This document shows, in pieces, positions 23,765-32,650 of a stretch of 64,000 bases of DNA. A program made the position numbers and the translations under genes. The notes beneath the pieces were generated by a model, which made no database searches, was not told the DNA's origin, and saw only the letters and a list, made by a program, of their open reading frames with translations. Position 1 is the stretch's first letter. Every line of letters starts with the position of its first letter. Origin of the DNA: an uncultured Bacteroidota bacterium (GTDB lineage Bacteria; Bacteroidota; Bacteroidia; Chitinophagales; Chitinophagaceae); contig CAIKYB010000040.1 of the NCBI GenBank assembly GCA_903831575.1, forward strand, positions 1 through 64,000. The letters are read 5' to 3'.

Positions 23765-24265
23765 TCAACTCCATTCTTTTCTACAAGTAGCATACAATGC
23801 AATAAAAAGAACAGGGAATCCCAAGCCCAAAAGAGAAAACCCCGAAAAGGCTGCTAATCCAATGAAAAGTAGTGTAGCAATTAGAGGCAACAATTCCCCT
23901 ATCAACCAAAGCAAAAAGCCATCTTTTTTTAATTTTCTCATAGCAATAGCACCATACAAGCAAAGAATTGACCCGATTACCCCAACAATCAAAAGAGGAA
24001 TTCTATTTTCTAGTGACTTACGTGCCAGTTCCAACGTGTTTTGATTAATCATTCCCTTTACAAAATTAGGAGCGTTGTCATAATCAGCAGACTTCATGGT
24101 TTTTTCAATCTGTTCGTAATTTTTATCAGCACTAAAGTATCCCCAAATTGAAAAAAGTAAACTCATGGCACTTCCAATGATTGTAAGAATGGTAAGTACA
24201 TTCAATCGAGATGATGGTTTTATTATCATTTCGCTTGGCTCTGTAAATGGATTTTCTATTGACAT
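23765..24265 (-). CDS. Small membrane protein of unknown function
   Basis: 166 residues with about four predicted membrane segments: one near residues 24-45 after a polar N-terminus, one near 90-108, and two close together near 115-160. A charged loop of about 40 residues (SADKNYEQIEKTMKSADYDN...) sits between the first two. No family was recognised with certainty. It converges on the RhuM-Fic gene with 38 bases between stops, and no terminator is visible there. It belongs to the accessory patch by position only. Confidence 0.7.
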   Translation of the reverse strand: MSIENPFTEPSEMIIKPSSRLNVLTILTIIGSAMSLLFSIWGYFSADKNYEQIEKTMKSADYDNAPNFVKGMINQNTLELARKSLENRIPLLIVGVIGSILCLYGAIAMRKLKKDGFLLWLIGELLPLIATLLFIGLAAFSGFSLLGLGFPVLFIALYATCRKEWS

Positions 24266-24371
24266 CGTCTACTTATTTTAATTTTTTGAATACTTTTCTA
24301 TAACAAATAGTGTGCTAAAAGTATAGATTTTTTGTCATAATGAAAAATCCTCGCCGCGATAATTCATACTA

Positions 24372-24382
24372 GTTACGAACCA
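24372..24382 (-). repeat. Isolated inverted copy of the TGGTTCGTAAC motif
   Basis: The minus strand reads TGGTTCGTAAC, an exact 11-base match to the variant at 22082-22092. It lies on the far side of the accessory patch and in the opposite orientation. Confidence 0.5.
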
Positions 24383-24410
24383 ACGCGGAAAACATTAATT
24401 TTGTACCCAA

Positions 24411-25217
24411 ATGAATAAAATAATTTCAATCACTTTTTTTTTGATCTTGTTATCTGTCTACAGTTGCAATAACCAGAAGAAAAATATAATTCAAGTAGAC
24501 CCCAACAGTAATAACATCGAAAACACGCTTCTAGAAAATATCAAACAATTTAAAGACTCCTTTTTATTAAAAGAAAATCTAATCCAGTTTTATAGAGATG
24601 GGGCAAATTATAAAACTGCGATCAGCAACGTTAACGAATATATTAAACATGACAGCATAAATCCCAGACTTTGGAACATGAAAGCTGTACTGCACTTTGA
24701 GAATGGAGATACTATTGAATCAATTCAATCCTTTGAAAAAGAAATGCAATTGATGTCCAATACAACAGATACTATAGCACTCGCTACCCTCTACGCAGAA
24801 ACGAAGAATAAAAAAGCATTGGCCATTGCAGATGCGCTTCTTGAAAATTATAAACAAAACTTTCAAAAGCAAGCATGGTTTATCAAGGGGCTTTACTATT
24901 CTTATGTAGCAAATAAAACTGAAGCAATTGTTTATTTTGATAAATGCATTTCTCTAGATTACACCTTCATGGAAGCTTATCGTGAAAAAGCAATTGCATT
25001 GTATGATAAGAAACAATACAACAATGCAATTTCAGTTTTAAATAAAGCTGTTACTATTCAAAATGGTTTTGACGAAGGCTATTTTTACCTTGGTAAATGC
25101 TATGAAAAAATTGAAGATCATGAAAAAGCAAGAGAAGCATATCAAAAAGCTATCTTGTATAACGCAGATTACGAAGAAGCGAAAAAAGCGTTGAAAAAAT
25201 TGATGATGCAGCAATAA
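24411..25217 (+). CDS. TPR-repeat lipoprotein
   Basis: 268 residues. A lipoprotein signal ends in the lipobox LSVYSC, with the modified Cys at 19. The rest is helical tetratricopeptide-type repeats. The clearest are near the end (AYREKAIALYDKKQYNNAISVLNKAVTI and GYFYLGKCYEKIEDHEKAREAYQKAILYN). TPR domains bind partner proteins; this one would sit on the periplasmic or outer-membrane side. A TAATTTTG box at 24396 resembles a Bacteroidota -7 element only a few bases before the start codon, but no matching TTTG lies at the right distance. rpe follows 72 bases on and may be co-transcribed. Confidence 0.85.
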   Translation: MNKIISITFFLILLSVYSCNNQKKNIIQVDPNSNNIENTLLENIKQFKDSFLLKENLIQFYRDGANYKTAISNVNEYIKHDSINPRLWNMKAVLHFENGDTIESIQSFEKEMQLMSNTTDTIALATLYAETKNKKALAIADALLENYKQNFQKQAWFIKGLYYSYVANKTEAIVYFDKCISLDYTFMEAYREKAIALYDKKQYNNAISVLNKAVTIQNGFDEGYFYLGKCYEKIEDHEKAREAYQKAILYNADYEEAKKALKKLMMQQ

Positions 25218-25301
25218 AATAATTTGACGATGCGGCGAAATAAACGAATCAAACAATAATCAAATCAACTAATACACTAAACAACTAAATTGCATAAAAA
25301 A

Positions 25302-25949
25302 ATGGCCATTATTGCACCTTCCCTACTTTCAGCTGATTTTTTACATTTAGAAAGAGATTGCGACATGCTTAATCAAAGTAAAGCAGATTGGTTTCACCTT
25401 GACGTTATGGATGGACAATTTGTTCCGAATATAAGTTTCGGCCCTATGATTGTAGCGGCTATTTGCAAATCAACCACAAGGTATTGCGATGTTCATCTGA
25501 TGATTGAAGAACCTGAAAAATATACAGAAGCTTTTAAAAATGCAGGGGCAAATAATATTACCGTTCACATAGAAACCTGTAAAGATTTAAAGCACAACAT
25601 ACAGCAAATTAAAAACCTAGGCATGCACGCAGGAGTAGCCATTAATCCAGATACTCCAATTGAATCTTTAAAAAATATTTTGAAAGAAGTGGACCTTATT
25701 TGTTTAATGAGTGTGCATCCTGGTTTCGGTGGACAATCATTTATTCCGAACACAATAAATAAAATAAAAGAGCTGCGAACGTTGATTGATGAGCAAAAAT
25801 TAAATACAAAAATTGAGGTCGATGGCGGAGTGACTTTAGAAAATGCATTATCGATTATCAAAGCAGGTGCAGATATTCTTGTTGCAGGAAACACCATCTT
25901 TAAATCTAAAGATCCAATAGCTACAATTGAAGCATTAAAATCTATTTAG
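25302..25949 (+). CDS. rpe: Ribulose-phosphate 3-epimerase
   Basis: Interconverts ribulose 5-phosphate and xylulose 5-phosphate in the pentose phosphate pathway (cytoplasm). The TIM-barrel family signatures are all present: APSLLSADF at the start, WFHLDVMDGQFVPN, CDVHLMIEEPEKY, VHPGFGGQSF and EVDGGV, carrying the expected metal-binding His and Asp residues. The ATG at 25302 gives the usual family N-terminus MAIIAPSLLSADF; an in-frame ATG four codons upstream (25290) is possible. Length (215 residues) is normal. The TonB receptor gene follows within 16 bases. Confidence 0.95.
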   Translation: MAIIAPSLLSADFLHLERDCDMLNQSKADWFHLDVMDGQFVPNISFGPMIVAAICKSTTRYCDVHLMIEEPEKYTEAFKNAGANNITVHIETCKDLKHNIQQIKNLGMHAGVAINPDTPIESLKNILKEVDLICLMSVHPGFGGQSFIPNTINKIKELRTLIDEQKLNTKIEVDGGVTLENALSIIKAGADILVAGNTIFKSKDPIATIEALKSI

Positions 25950-25964
25950 AATTATTTTCTATTT

Positions 25965-28466
25965 ATGAAAAAAATCTTTTTTTTAGTCCTGCTTTTTTTT
26001 AGTATTTCAACGAATGCTCAAAAAAATTATGCGACTATTAAAGGAATAATCATTGATGAAAATGATATCCCCATCAGTAATGTAAGCGTAGTTATACTAG
26101 GAAAACAAAAAGGGATCACCTCCTCAGAAAACGGAAGTTTTATTATTAAATATCAAGCAGAAAAACATTTTGCACTATCGTTTAGCCATACAGGTTACAA
26201 TGATATTCAAAAGGAATTCTATTTAAGTAAAAATGAAACAACAAGTGTTGCAATCAAACTTACCTCGTCTCTAAAAGCGATGGAATCAATTATCATCAGT
26301 AATGAAAAGGAAAGAAAGGAAAGCAGTCTGATAAAAATAAATCCAAAAGATGCAATATTGTTACCAAGCACAACTGGCGGCATTGAATCACTCATCAAAA
26401 CAATTGTAGGAAGCAACAATGAATTGACTTCCCAGTATAATGTTAGAGGTGGGAACTATGACGAGAATTTGATTTATGTAAATGACTTCGAAATTTTCAG
26501 ACCTTACTTAGTTAGTAATGGGCAACAAGAAGGGCTAAGTTTTATTAATCCGGAAATGGTAAAAAATGTAAATTTTTATACCGGTGGGTTCCAATCGAAA
26601 TACGGAGATAAGATGAGTAGTGTTCTTGATATTCAATACAAAAAACCAACACTATTTAATGGTAGTGCTTATTTTAGTTTTCTAGAACAGGGCTTACAGT
26701 TAGGCGGTAATATAAACAAAGGGAAAACAACATACTTAATTGGAATAAGAAATAAAAACAACCAGAGCCTTCTTCGGAATCAACCAACAATAGGAAATTA
26801 TATTCCATCCTCTTCTGATTTTCAGGGACTAATAACACACAAATTTTCAGAAAAAGTACAATTGGAATTATTGTCAATAATTTCGTCTACTCGTTTTAGT
26901 TACTACCCAGAGTCTGTCAAAAAAACGTCTTCTGTTTTTTCGCCTTTATTCACAGCTAATCTTGGATTAGACATCTATTTTGAAGGTCAAGAAAAAGATG
27001 CTTATCATACCAATCTTATTGGTGTCACTTTAATTCATTCCCCAAATAAAAGATTGAAATTAAAATGGCTATTGAGCAGATTCGACGATAAGGAAAAAGA
27101 AAATTATGACATTTCAGGCGCCTACCTTTTTGGTGACAGAGATTTCGATAATACCAGTAGTACTTTTGGTGAAATTATTAATCCATTGGGTGCGGGACAA
27201 TATCAGCAATATGCCAGAAATCAATTAAACATAGAAATATGGAATTTTGGACACAGAGGTAGCTTCGAAAAAGGGAAACATTTTTTTCAATGGGGAAACA
27301 ATGTTGAACAAGTAAAAATAAATGATATTATCAGGCAATTTGAATATCAGGATTCTGCGGGATACGCGTTACCGTATAGCACAACATCCATTCCATTGAT
27401 TAATGCAATCAATAACAAAACCGATTTAACACTTCAAAAATACAGCGGCTATTTTCAAGACAATATTCATCTTACTAAATCACTAAAGGACATCACTTTA
27501 CAGATTGGGGCACGTTACCATTACAATAGCTTAAATAAAGAGATGCTGATTAGTCCAAGAGCGCAAATAAGCTGGAAGCCAATATGGAAAAAAGATGTTG
27601 TACTGAGATTTGCAGCAGGGATATACAACCAACCTCCATTTTACAGAGAACTCAGAAATTACAATGGAGAAATCAATACCCTCATAAAATCTCAAAAAAG
27701 CATTCAATTCATAGCGGGATTGGATCATCAATTCAACAGCATAAACGAAAAACCATTTAGACTGAGCATAGAAGGATATTATAAATCGATGACCGATGTA
27801 ATACCTTACGATATCGACAATGTTAAAATAAAATATCTTGGTGGAAATAATGCGAAGGCTTATGCAACAGGTATTGAATTCCGTCTATTCGGTGAATTAG
27901 TTAAAGATGCAGAAAGCTGGTTGAGTATTGGATTTATGCGAACAAAAGAAAACCTTAACAATGATTATTATAACACTTATAAAAATGCAGCTGGAGAAAC
28001 AATCACTTCTTCATCCTCTGATCAGGTAGCAACAGATACTATTCAAAATGAAATTGGATATTTAAGAAGGCCAACAGACAGATTAATAACTGTAGGATTA
28101 TTTTTACAGGATTATCTGCCTACCAATAAAAATTTTAAAGTTCATCTGAATATGCTTTATGGCACCAATATGCCTTACAACATCCCTAACAGCACTAAAT
28201 ATAGAAATGGATTAATTGTGGATCCTTACATTAGAATAGATATAGGATTTAGTGCATTATTGTTGAGTGAAAAACAAACCAGAAGAAGCCACAGCCCTTT
28301 TAAAAGCTTTGAAAGTATATGGCTCAGTCTGGAAGTTTTTAATTTGATTAACAAATCCAATACAATCTCCTATCAACTCATCAAAGATTTTGCCAGCAAT
28401 ACTTATGCTATCCCTAACAAACTCACTCCCAGATTACTGAATCTCAAAATCGTTACCAGATTCTAA
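25965..28466 (+). CDS. TonB-dependent receptor with CarboxypepD_reg-like domain
   Basis: 833 residues. A signal peptide (to STNAQ, about residue 19) is followed by a carboxypeptidase-regulatory-like beta domain (about 22-100: ATIKGIIIDENDIPISNVSVVILGK). Then come a plug domain (SQYNVRGGNYDENLIYVNDFEI, SFINPEMVKNVNFYTGGF) and an outer-membrane beta-barrel ending in aromatic Phe (KIVTRF). It imports a ligand across the outer membrane using TonB energy. The substrate cannot be read from sequence, and no SusD partner follows, so a glycan SUS pair is unlikely. It follows rpe by 15 bases, so it may share that transcript. Confidence 0.88.
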   Translation: MKKIFFLVLLFFSISTNAQKNYATIKGIIIDENDIPISNVSVVILGKQKGITSSENGSFIIKYQAEKHFALSFSHTGYNDIQKEFYLSKNETTSVAIKLTSSLKAMESIIISNEKERKESSLIKINPKDAILLPSTTGGIESLIKTIVGSNNELTSQYNVRGGNYDENLIYVNDFEIFRPYLVSNGQQEGLSFINPEMVKNVNFYTGGFQSKYGDKMSSVLDIQYKKPTLFNGSAYFSFLEQGLQLGGNINKGKTTYLIGIRNKNNQSLLRNQPTIGNYIPSSSDFQGLITHKFSEKVQLELLSIISSTRFSYYPESVKKTSSVFSPLFTANLGLDIYFEGQEKDAYHTNLIGVTLIHSPNKRLKLKWLLSRFDDKEKENYDISGAYLFGDRDFDNTSSTFGEIINPLGAGQYQQYARNQLNIEIWNFGHRGSFEKGKHFFQWGNNVEQVKINDIIRQFEYQDSAGYALPYSTTSIPLINAINNKTDLTLQKYSGYFQDNIHLTKSLKDITLQIGARYHYNSLNKEMLISPRAQISWKPIWKKDVVLRFAAGIYNQPPFYRELRNYNGEINTLIKSQKSIQFIAGLDHQFNSINEKPFRLSIEGYYKSMTDVIPYDIDNVKIKYLGGNNAKAYATGIEFRLFGELVKDAESWLSIGFMRTKENLNNDYYNTYKNAAGETITSSSSDQVATDTIQNEIGYLRRPTDRLITVGLFLQDYLPTNKNFKVHLNMLYGTNMPYNIPNSTKYRNGLIVDPYIRIDIGFSALLLSEKQTRRSHSPFKSFESIWLSLEVFNLINKSNTISYQLIKDFASNTYAIPNKLTPRLLNLKIVTRF

Positions 28467-28638
28467 TTTCAAAATTGAATGTTAACACATTTGCAAAGGC
28501 AGAAATTAAGTTGCAATAGTTTTAGCCTTTTCCACTTATTTTACAAATATGTTAATAATTAACTTGGTTCAATTTCGATTCGAATGAATTAAATTTGAAT
28601 ACAGCCATCCGAAACATCCTAAATATCTATTCCTAACC

Positions 28639-28666
28639 GACCTCTTTCTTTAAAAATGAAGAGGTC
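28639..28666 (+). promoter_or_regulatory. Inverted repeat spanning the phoH start codon
   Basis: GACCTCTT (28639-28646) and AAGAGGTC (28659-28666) are perfect 8-base complements separated by 12 bases. The phoH ATG (28656) lies in the loop next to the right arm. In the mRNA this could form a hairpin at the translation start. Function is inferred only. Confidence 0.45.
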
Positions 28667-29666
28667 AATAAAACAGAAAAATTTGACAGAAAATATCATC
28701 AACTTAGCCACCGTAAATCCAATTGAATTCTTTGGTGTAAACAATGGAAAATTAGATATCCTGAAAAGAAAATTTCCCCTTTTAAAAATATTAAGCCGGG
28801 GTACTCAATTAAAACTAAGCGGGGCTCCAGAACAAGTTGAATTAGCTAAAGAAAAAATAATTCTGCTGGTTCAATACATGGAACGAAATGGACACATGAG
28901 TGAAAATTATTTTGAACAAATATTAGGAGGCGATGACGAAAAAACCGTTGATAATTTCATCGAAAGAAATCCTAATGATGTACTTGTATTTGGACCAAAT
29001 GGGAAAACAGTCAGGGCAAGAACTTCAAATCAAAAATTGCTCGTTGAGGCTTGCGACAAAAATGATATTGTATTCGCAATCGGGCCCGCAGGAACAGGGA
29101 AAACCTATACTGCAGTTGCCCTTGCGGTTAGAGCACTTAAAAATAAATTAGTCAAAAAAATTATTCTTACGAGACCAGCAGTAGAAGCCGGCGAAAGCCT
29201 TGGTTTCCTTCCAGGCGATTTGAAAGAAAAAATTGACCCCTACTTAAGGCCGCTTTATGACGCGCTTGACGATATGATTCCTGCTGATAAGCTCGGGTAT
29301 TATATGAGCACAAGAACTATTGAAATAGCTCCACTCGCGTATATGCGTGGACGAACTTTGGATAATGCTTTTATCATCCTTGATGAAGCGCAAAACACAA
29401 ATGACTTACAGATTAAAATGTTCTTAACAAGAATCGGGCCCAATGCAAAAGCAATCATTACAGGAGATCCTACACAAATTGATTTGCCCAAAAATCAACA
29501 GAGCGGGTTATTTAAAGCAACTCGTTTGTTGAAAAATATCGATGGCATTTCTTATGTTGAACTTGACGAAGAAGATGTTGTAAGGCACAGGTTGGTAAAA
29601 GCTATTATTAAAGCTTACAACAAGGATGATGAAAGAATCATGAAAGATCAGGAAAAGAAGTCTTAA
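28656..29666 (+). CDS. phoH: PhoH-like ATPase
   Basis: 336 residues, the usual length for the PhoH/YbeZ group. The N-terminal region has a KH-like segment ([26 protein letters not shown]). The ATPase domain carries Walker A GPAGTGKT at residues 143-150 and Walker B IILDEAQN near 240, followed by a sensor-like [11 protein letters not shown]. The family is linked to RNA metabolism and ribosome quality control together with the endonuclease YbeY, which is not in this window. A -7-like TAAATTTG lies at 28590, but its TTTG partner is poor. Confidence 0.92.
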   Translation: MKRSIKQKNLTENIINLATVNPIEFFGVNNGKLDILKRKFPLLKILSRGTQLKLSGAPEQVELAKEKIILLVQYMERNGHMSENYFEQILGGDDEKTVDNFIERNPNDVLVFGPNGKTVRARTSNQKLLVEACDKNDIVFAIGPAGTGKTYTAVALAVRALKNKLVKKIILTRPAVEAGESLGFLPGDLKEKIDPYLRPLYDALDDMIPADKLGYYMSTRTIEIAPLAYMRGRTLDNAFIILDEAQNTNDLQIKMFLTRIGPNAKAIITGDPTQIDLPKNQQSGLFKATRLLKNIDGISYVELDEEDVVRHRLVKAIIKAYNKDDERIMKDQEKKS

Positions 29667-29702
29667 TCATTATCAAACCATTTAAATGATTAATTTTAAT
29701 CT

Positions 29703-30119
29703 ATGATAACAAATAAATTTTTACCTGTTCTCTCTCTATTATCGCTACTTTTCTCCTGCAATCAGCATAAACCAGAGCGGCCATCAACTTCAATTGAAAC
29801 TGGACGAGCTTTTATTAAAGCTAGTTTGATTGGTGATTTTACAACTGCTGAAACACTACTCATAAAGGATTCGGAAAACGTCGCACTATTCAAAGCTTAC
29901 CAACAATTCTATGATAGAATGTCCGCTGATAAAAAACAACATTATAAAGAAGCTTCTTACGAAATCAATAAACTAAATGAAATTAATGACTCTACCATAC
30001 TAATCAATTACGCAAATGATTACATGAATAAGCCCATGGATATTAAAGTTGTAAGAAGTAATAATATTTGGAGTATTGATTTTAAATATACTTATTCAGG
30101 AAATCTTCCAATAGATTAA
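29703..30119 (+). CDS. Small lipoprotein, NTF2/DUF4878-like
   Basis: 138 residues. A lipoprotein signal ends in LLFSC (Cys 19). The body is a single small domain with an N-terminal helix (ETGRAFIKASLIGDFTTAETLL) and C-terminal strands ending in a VRSNNIWSIDF-type motif. This is the general layout of DUF4878/NTF2-like lipoproteins. The assignment to that superfamily is inference from pattern. crcB begins two bases after its stop codon, so the two are very likely co-transcribed. Confidence 0.8.
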   Translation: MITNKFLPVLSLLSLLFSCNQHKPERPSTSIETGRAFIKASLIGDFTTAETLLIKDSENVALFKAYQQFYDRMSADKKQHYKEASYEINKLNEINDSTILINYANDYMNKPMDIKVVRSNNIWSIDFKYTYSGNLPID

Positions 30120-30121
30120 TT

Positions 30122-30484
30122 ATGATAAAAAATATGCTATTGGTAGGACTTGGGGGATTCATTGGAACAATAATCAGATTTTTATCTTATCAAATCACCA
30201 AGCCCAACCACCCTTTTTTGATTACGCTTGCCATAAATATACTAGGCAGTTTGTTGATTGGCATTATATTTGGCCTTAGTTTGAAAAATGTAAACTTTAA
30301 TAATAATTGGAAGGCCTTTCTAGCTACAGGAGTCTGTGGAGGCTTCACAACTTTTTCTGCTTTTAGTATTGAAAACATTCAACTTGTACAAGAAGGGAAA
30401 TTATCTTTATCCTTGTTGTATATAATTGCAAGTTTGACACTAGGTATTGGAGCCGCGTTTATTGGTTTTAAAATTGCAGGCTAA
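30122..30484 (+). CDS. crcB: Fluoride exporter CrcB/Fluc
   Basis: 120 residues with four hydrophobic segments, typical of the small dual-topology fluoride channel that works as a dimer in the inner membrane. The family signatures are present: GGFIGTIIRF near the start, TLAINILGSLLIG, and GVCGGFTTFSAFSIE with the conserved Phe and Thr/Ser residues lining the fluoride path. No fluoride riboswitch was seen upstream; the gene sits directly behind the small lipoprotein gene. Confidence 0.95.
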   Translation: MIKNMLLVGLGGFIGTIIRFLSYQITKPNHPFLITLAINILGSLLIGIIFGLSLKNVNFNNNWKAFLATGVCGGFTTFSAFSIENIQLVQEGKLSLSLLYIIASLTLGIGAAFIGFKIAG

Positions 30485-30562
30485 ACAACTTTACTATTTA
30501 TAAATTAATTAAGATTAATAAAGAACCCATTTCTTAAAATGATTCAACATAAAAAACACAAG

Positions 30563-30991
30563 ATGGATATCAATACAATTGTAATGCTGCTTACGATAGG
30601 ATTTTTTACAGGCATACTTGGAGGGATGGTTGGCGTTGGAGGCGGAATTATCCTTGTGCCAGCTCTTGTATTTATTCTTGGCTATTCTCAACTTGATGCT
30701 CAAGGCATTTCTTTAGCTTTAATCATGTTTCCTGTTGGCATCTTAGGAGTTTTTCAATATTACAAACAAGGGCATGTAGACTTCAATATTGTCCTCATTT
30801 TAGCCATTGGATTTGTGTTGGGAAGTTTTCTAGGCAGCAAGATTTCATTAAGTATTTCTCAGGAAATCGTAAAACGTATTTTTGCCATACTCTTATTAGT
30901 AATCGCGATTAAAATGTTATTCTTTGATAAAAAGAAAACAGTTGTGGAGAGTACGCAAATTGAAAATGTAACAGAGAAATCTCACCAATAG
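30563..30991 (+). CDS. Half-size TSUP (TauE/SafE) family permease
   Basis: About 142 residues from this start; an in-frame ATG eight codons upstream (30539) is also possible. It has four membrane segments and the TSUP signature GILGGMVGVGGGIILVPALV, with a later GFVLGSFLGSKIS. Classical TSUP permeases for sulfite or organosulfonates carry two such halves (about 250 residues); this is a single half that would need to dimerise. Substrate unknown. It follows crcB on the same strand after about 80 bases. Confidence 0.82.
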   Translation: MDINTIVMLLTIGFFTGILGGMVGVGGGIILVPALVFILGYSQLDAQGISLALIMFPVGILGVFQYYKQGHVDFNIVLILAIGFVLGSFLGSKISLSISQEIVKRIFAILLLVIAIKMLFFDKKKTVVESTQIENVTEKSHQ

Positions 30992-31014
30992 AAAAAATAA
31001 CTTTTTGTTCCGGA

Positions 31015-32328
31015 TTATTTTTTTCTAAAAAACAATCTTACCGGAACCCCTTTAAAATCAAAGTTTTCTCTCAATTTGTTTTCCAGATAATTGCGATAAG
31101 GAGCCTTAATATCGTCAGGATAATTACAGAAAAAAGCGAATGTGGGTGTCCGAGTAGGCAACTGCGTTACGTACTTTATTTTAACTGCATTTCCCCTCAC
31201 AACCGGTGGATGATACTGCTCAACTGCCTTAAGCATGATATCATTCAATTTTGAAGTCTGTACTTTTCTATGTTTATTATCAAACACTTCAATGGCAGCT
31301 TCTATACTTTTGAAAATTCTTTGTTTTTCCAATACCGATATAAAAATAATGGGCACGTCATTAAAAGGTGCTAAACGTTGTCTCAAATCTTTTTCATAAT
31401 CTCTTGCGGTGTTCGTTTCCTTCTCCATCAAATCCCACTTATTTACCAATACTACAAGCCCTTTCCCTTTTGTAACTGCCAATGAATAAATAGCCAAATC
31501 CTGTGCTGTAATTCCTTTCCCTGCATCCAACAATAACATGCACACATCTGCTTCATCGATCGCTTTGATTGCACGAATAACAGAATAGAATTCCAGATCT
31601 TCATGGACTTTGGCTTTTCTTCTGATACCTGCCGTGTCAATCAACACAAACTCTTTATTAAATAAGTTATAATGCGTGTGAATAGTATCTCTTGTTGTCC
31701 CTGCAATATCACTTACAATTGTTCTCTCTTGTCCAACAAGTGCATTCAGTAAAGAAGATTTTCCAACATTAGGCTGACCAATAATTGCAAATTTTGGTGT
31801 GTTTTCATCCAACACATTTGCATCGGTCTCATCTTCCTTCATAGTTGCATTAACTGCATCCAAAATCTCTCCGGTGCCACTGCCACTTATAGAAGAAATG
31901 AAAAAGATGTGTTCAAAACCAAGACTATAAAACTCACTGGCTTCCATCAAGCGAGAATGATTATCTACTTTATTTACAGCAAGTAAAACAGGCTTATGGC
32001 TTCTGCGTAATAAATCAGCCATTGCTTCATCTAAATTGGTAATCCCTGTAGATGCATCCACCATAAAAATGATAGCATTTGCTTCATCGATAGCGATATT
32101 GACCTGTTTAGCAATCTCTCTTTCAAATACATCTTCACTTTGTGGAACAAAACCTCCTGTATCAATTAAATTGAAAGATTTACCCGCCCATTCAGCTACT
32201 CCGTATTGGCGATCTCTGGTAACACCGCTTATATCATCAACAATGGCTTTTCTTTGCTCAAGCAAGCGATTGAAAAATGTACTCTTGCCTACGTTAGGCC
32301 TTCCCGTTATTGCTACTGTAAAACTCAT
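31015..32328 (-). CDS. der: Ribosome-assembly GTPase Der (EngA)
   Basis: 437 residues with the diagnostic pair of G domains in tandem. The first has GRPNVGKSTFFNRL at residues 8-21 and a DTGG switch. The second has GQPNVGKSSLLNAL near 182 and DTAGIRRKAK. NKxD motifs (NKVD and NKWD) follow each. A C-terminal KH-like domain ends in RLFFRKK. Der acts in assembly of the large ribosomal subunit and is essential in many bacteria. It lies directly downstream of era, separated only by the minisatellite pair. Confidence 0.97.
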   Translation of the reverse strand: MSFTVAITGRPNVGKSTFFNRLLEQRKAIVDDISGVTRDRQYGVAEWAGKSFNLIDTGGFVPQSEDVFEREIAKQVNIAIDEANAIIFMVDASTGITNLDEAMADLLRRSHKPVLLAVNKVDNHSRLMEASEFYSLGFEHIFFISSISGSGTGEILDAVNATMKEDETDANVLDENTPKFAIIGQPNVGKSSLLNALVGQERTIVSDIAGTTRDTIHTHYNLFNKEFVLIDTAGIRRKAKVHEDLEFYSVIRAIKAIDEADVCMLLLDAGKGITAQDLAIYSLAVTKGKGLVVLVNKWDLMEKETNTARDYEKDLRQRLAPFNDVPIIFISVLEKQRIFKSIEAAIEVFDNKHRKVQTSKLNDIMLKAVEQYHPPVVRGNAVKIKYVTQLPTRTPTFAFFCNYPDDIKAPYRNYLENKLRENFDFKGVPVRLFFRKK

Positions 32329-32358
32329 GACTTATTATATTATGTTTTTTAAAACCGG

Positions 32359-32475
32359 TGTTGGAGATTGTTGAGGATTGTTGAAGGTTGTTGAAGGTTG
32401 TTGAGGATTGTTGAGGATTGTTGAAGGTTGTTGAGGATTGTTGAAGGTTGTTGAGGATTGTTGAAGGTTGTTGAA
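32359..32475. repeat. Minisatellite with 10-base period (left arm)
   Basis: Eleven units of 10 bases from 32366 to 32475 follow the pattern G(A/G)TTGTTGA(A/G)G, switching between GATTGTTGAG/A and GGTTGTTGAA/G. It sits just upstream of the der start codon. Confidence 0.9.
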
Positions 32476-32498
32476 TATGGAATAACCCTTAAACTATC

Positions 32499-32650
32499 TT
32501 TCAACCATCTTTCAACCATCTTTCAACTCTTCTTTCAACCCTTCTTTCAACTCTTCTTTCAACCCTTCTTTCAACCCTTCTTTCAACCCTTCTTTCAACC
32601 ATCTTTCAACCATCTTTCAACTCTTCTTTCAACCCTTCTTTCAACCCTTC
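32499..32650. repeat. Minisatellite with 11- and 12-base units (right arm)
   Basis: Thirteen units begin with TTTCAAC and end in either CATC (11 bases) or YCTTC (12 bases). The array abuts the era stop codon (32651-32653). Read on the minus strand it gives GGTTGAAAG-type units, loosely complementary to the left array. A plus-strand frame through it encodes only low-complexity FFQP. Confidence 0.9.

Noticed and set aside
30122-30484. Fluoride riboswitch upstream of crcB
   Set aside because: Only two bases separate crcB from the preceding gene, and no fluoride-aptamer motif was visible.
30992-31060. GTTCCGG...CCGGAAC as a terminator behind the TSUP gene
   Set aside because: The seven-base arms are about 30 bases apart and the right arm lies well inside der; too weak to call.
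32359-32650. Possible CRISPR array between der and era
   Set aside because: The repeats are 10-12 bases, directly tandem, without unique spacers, and no cas genes are present.
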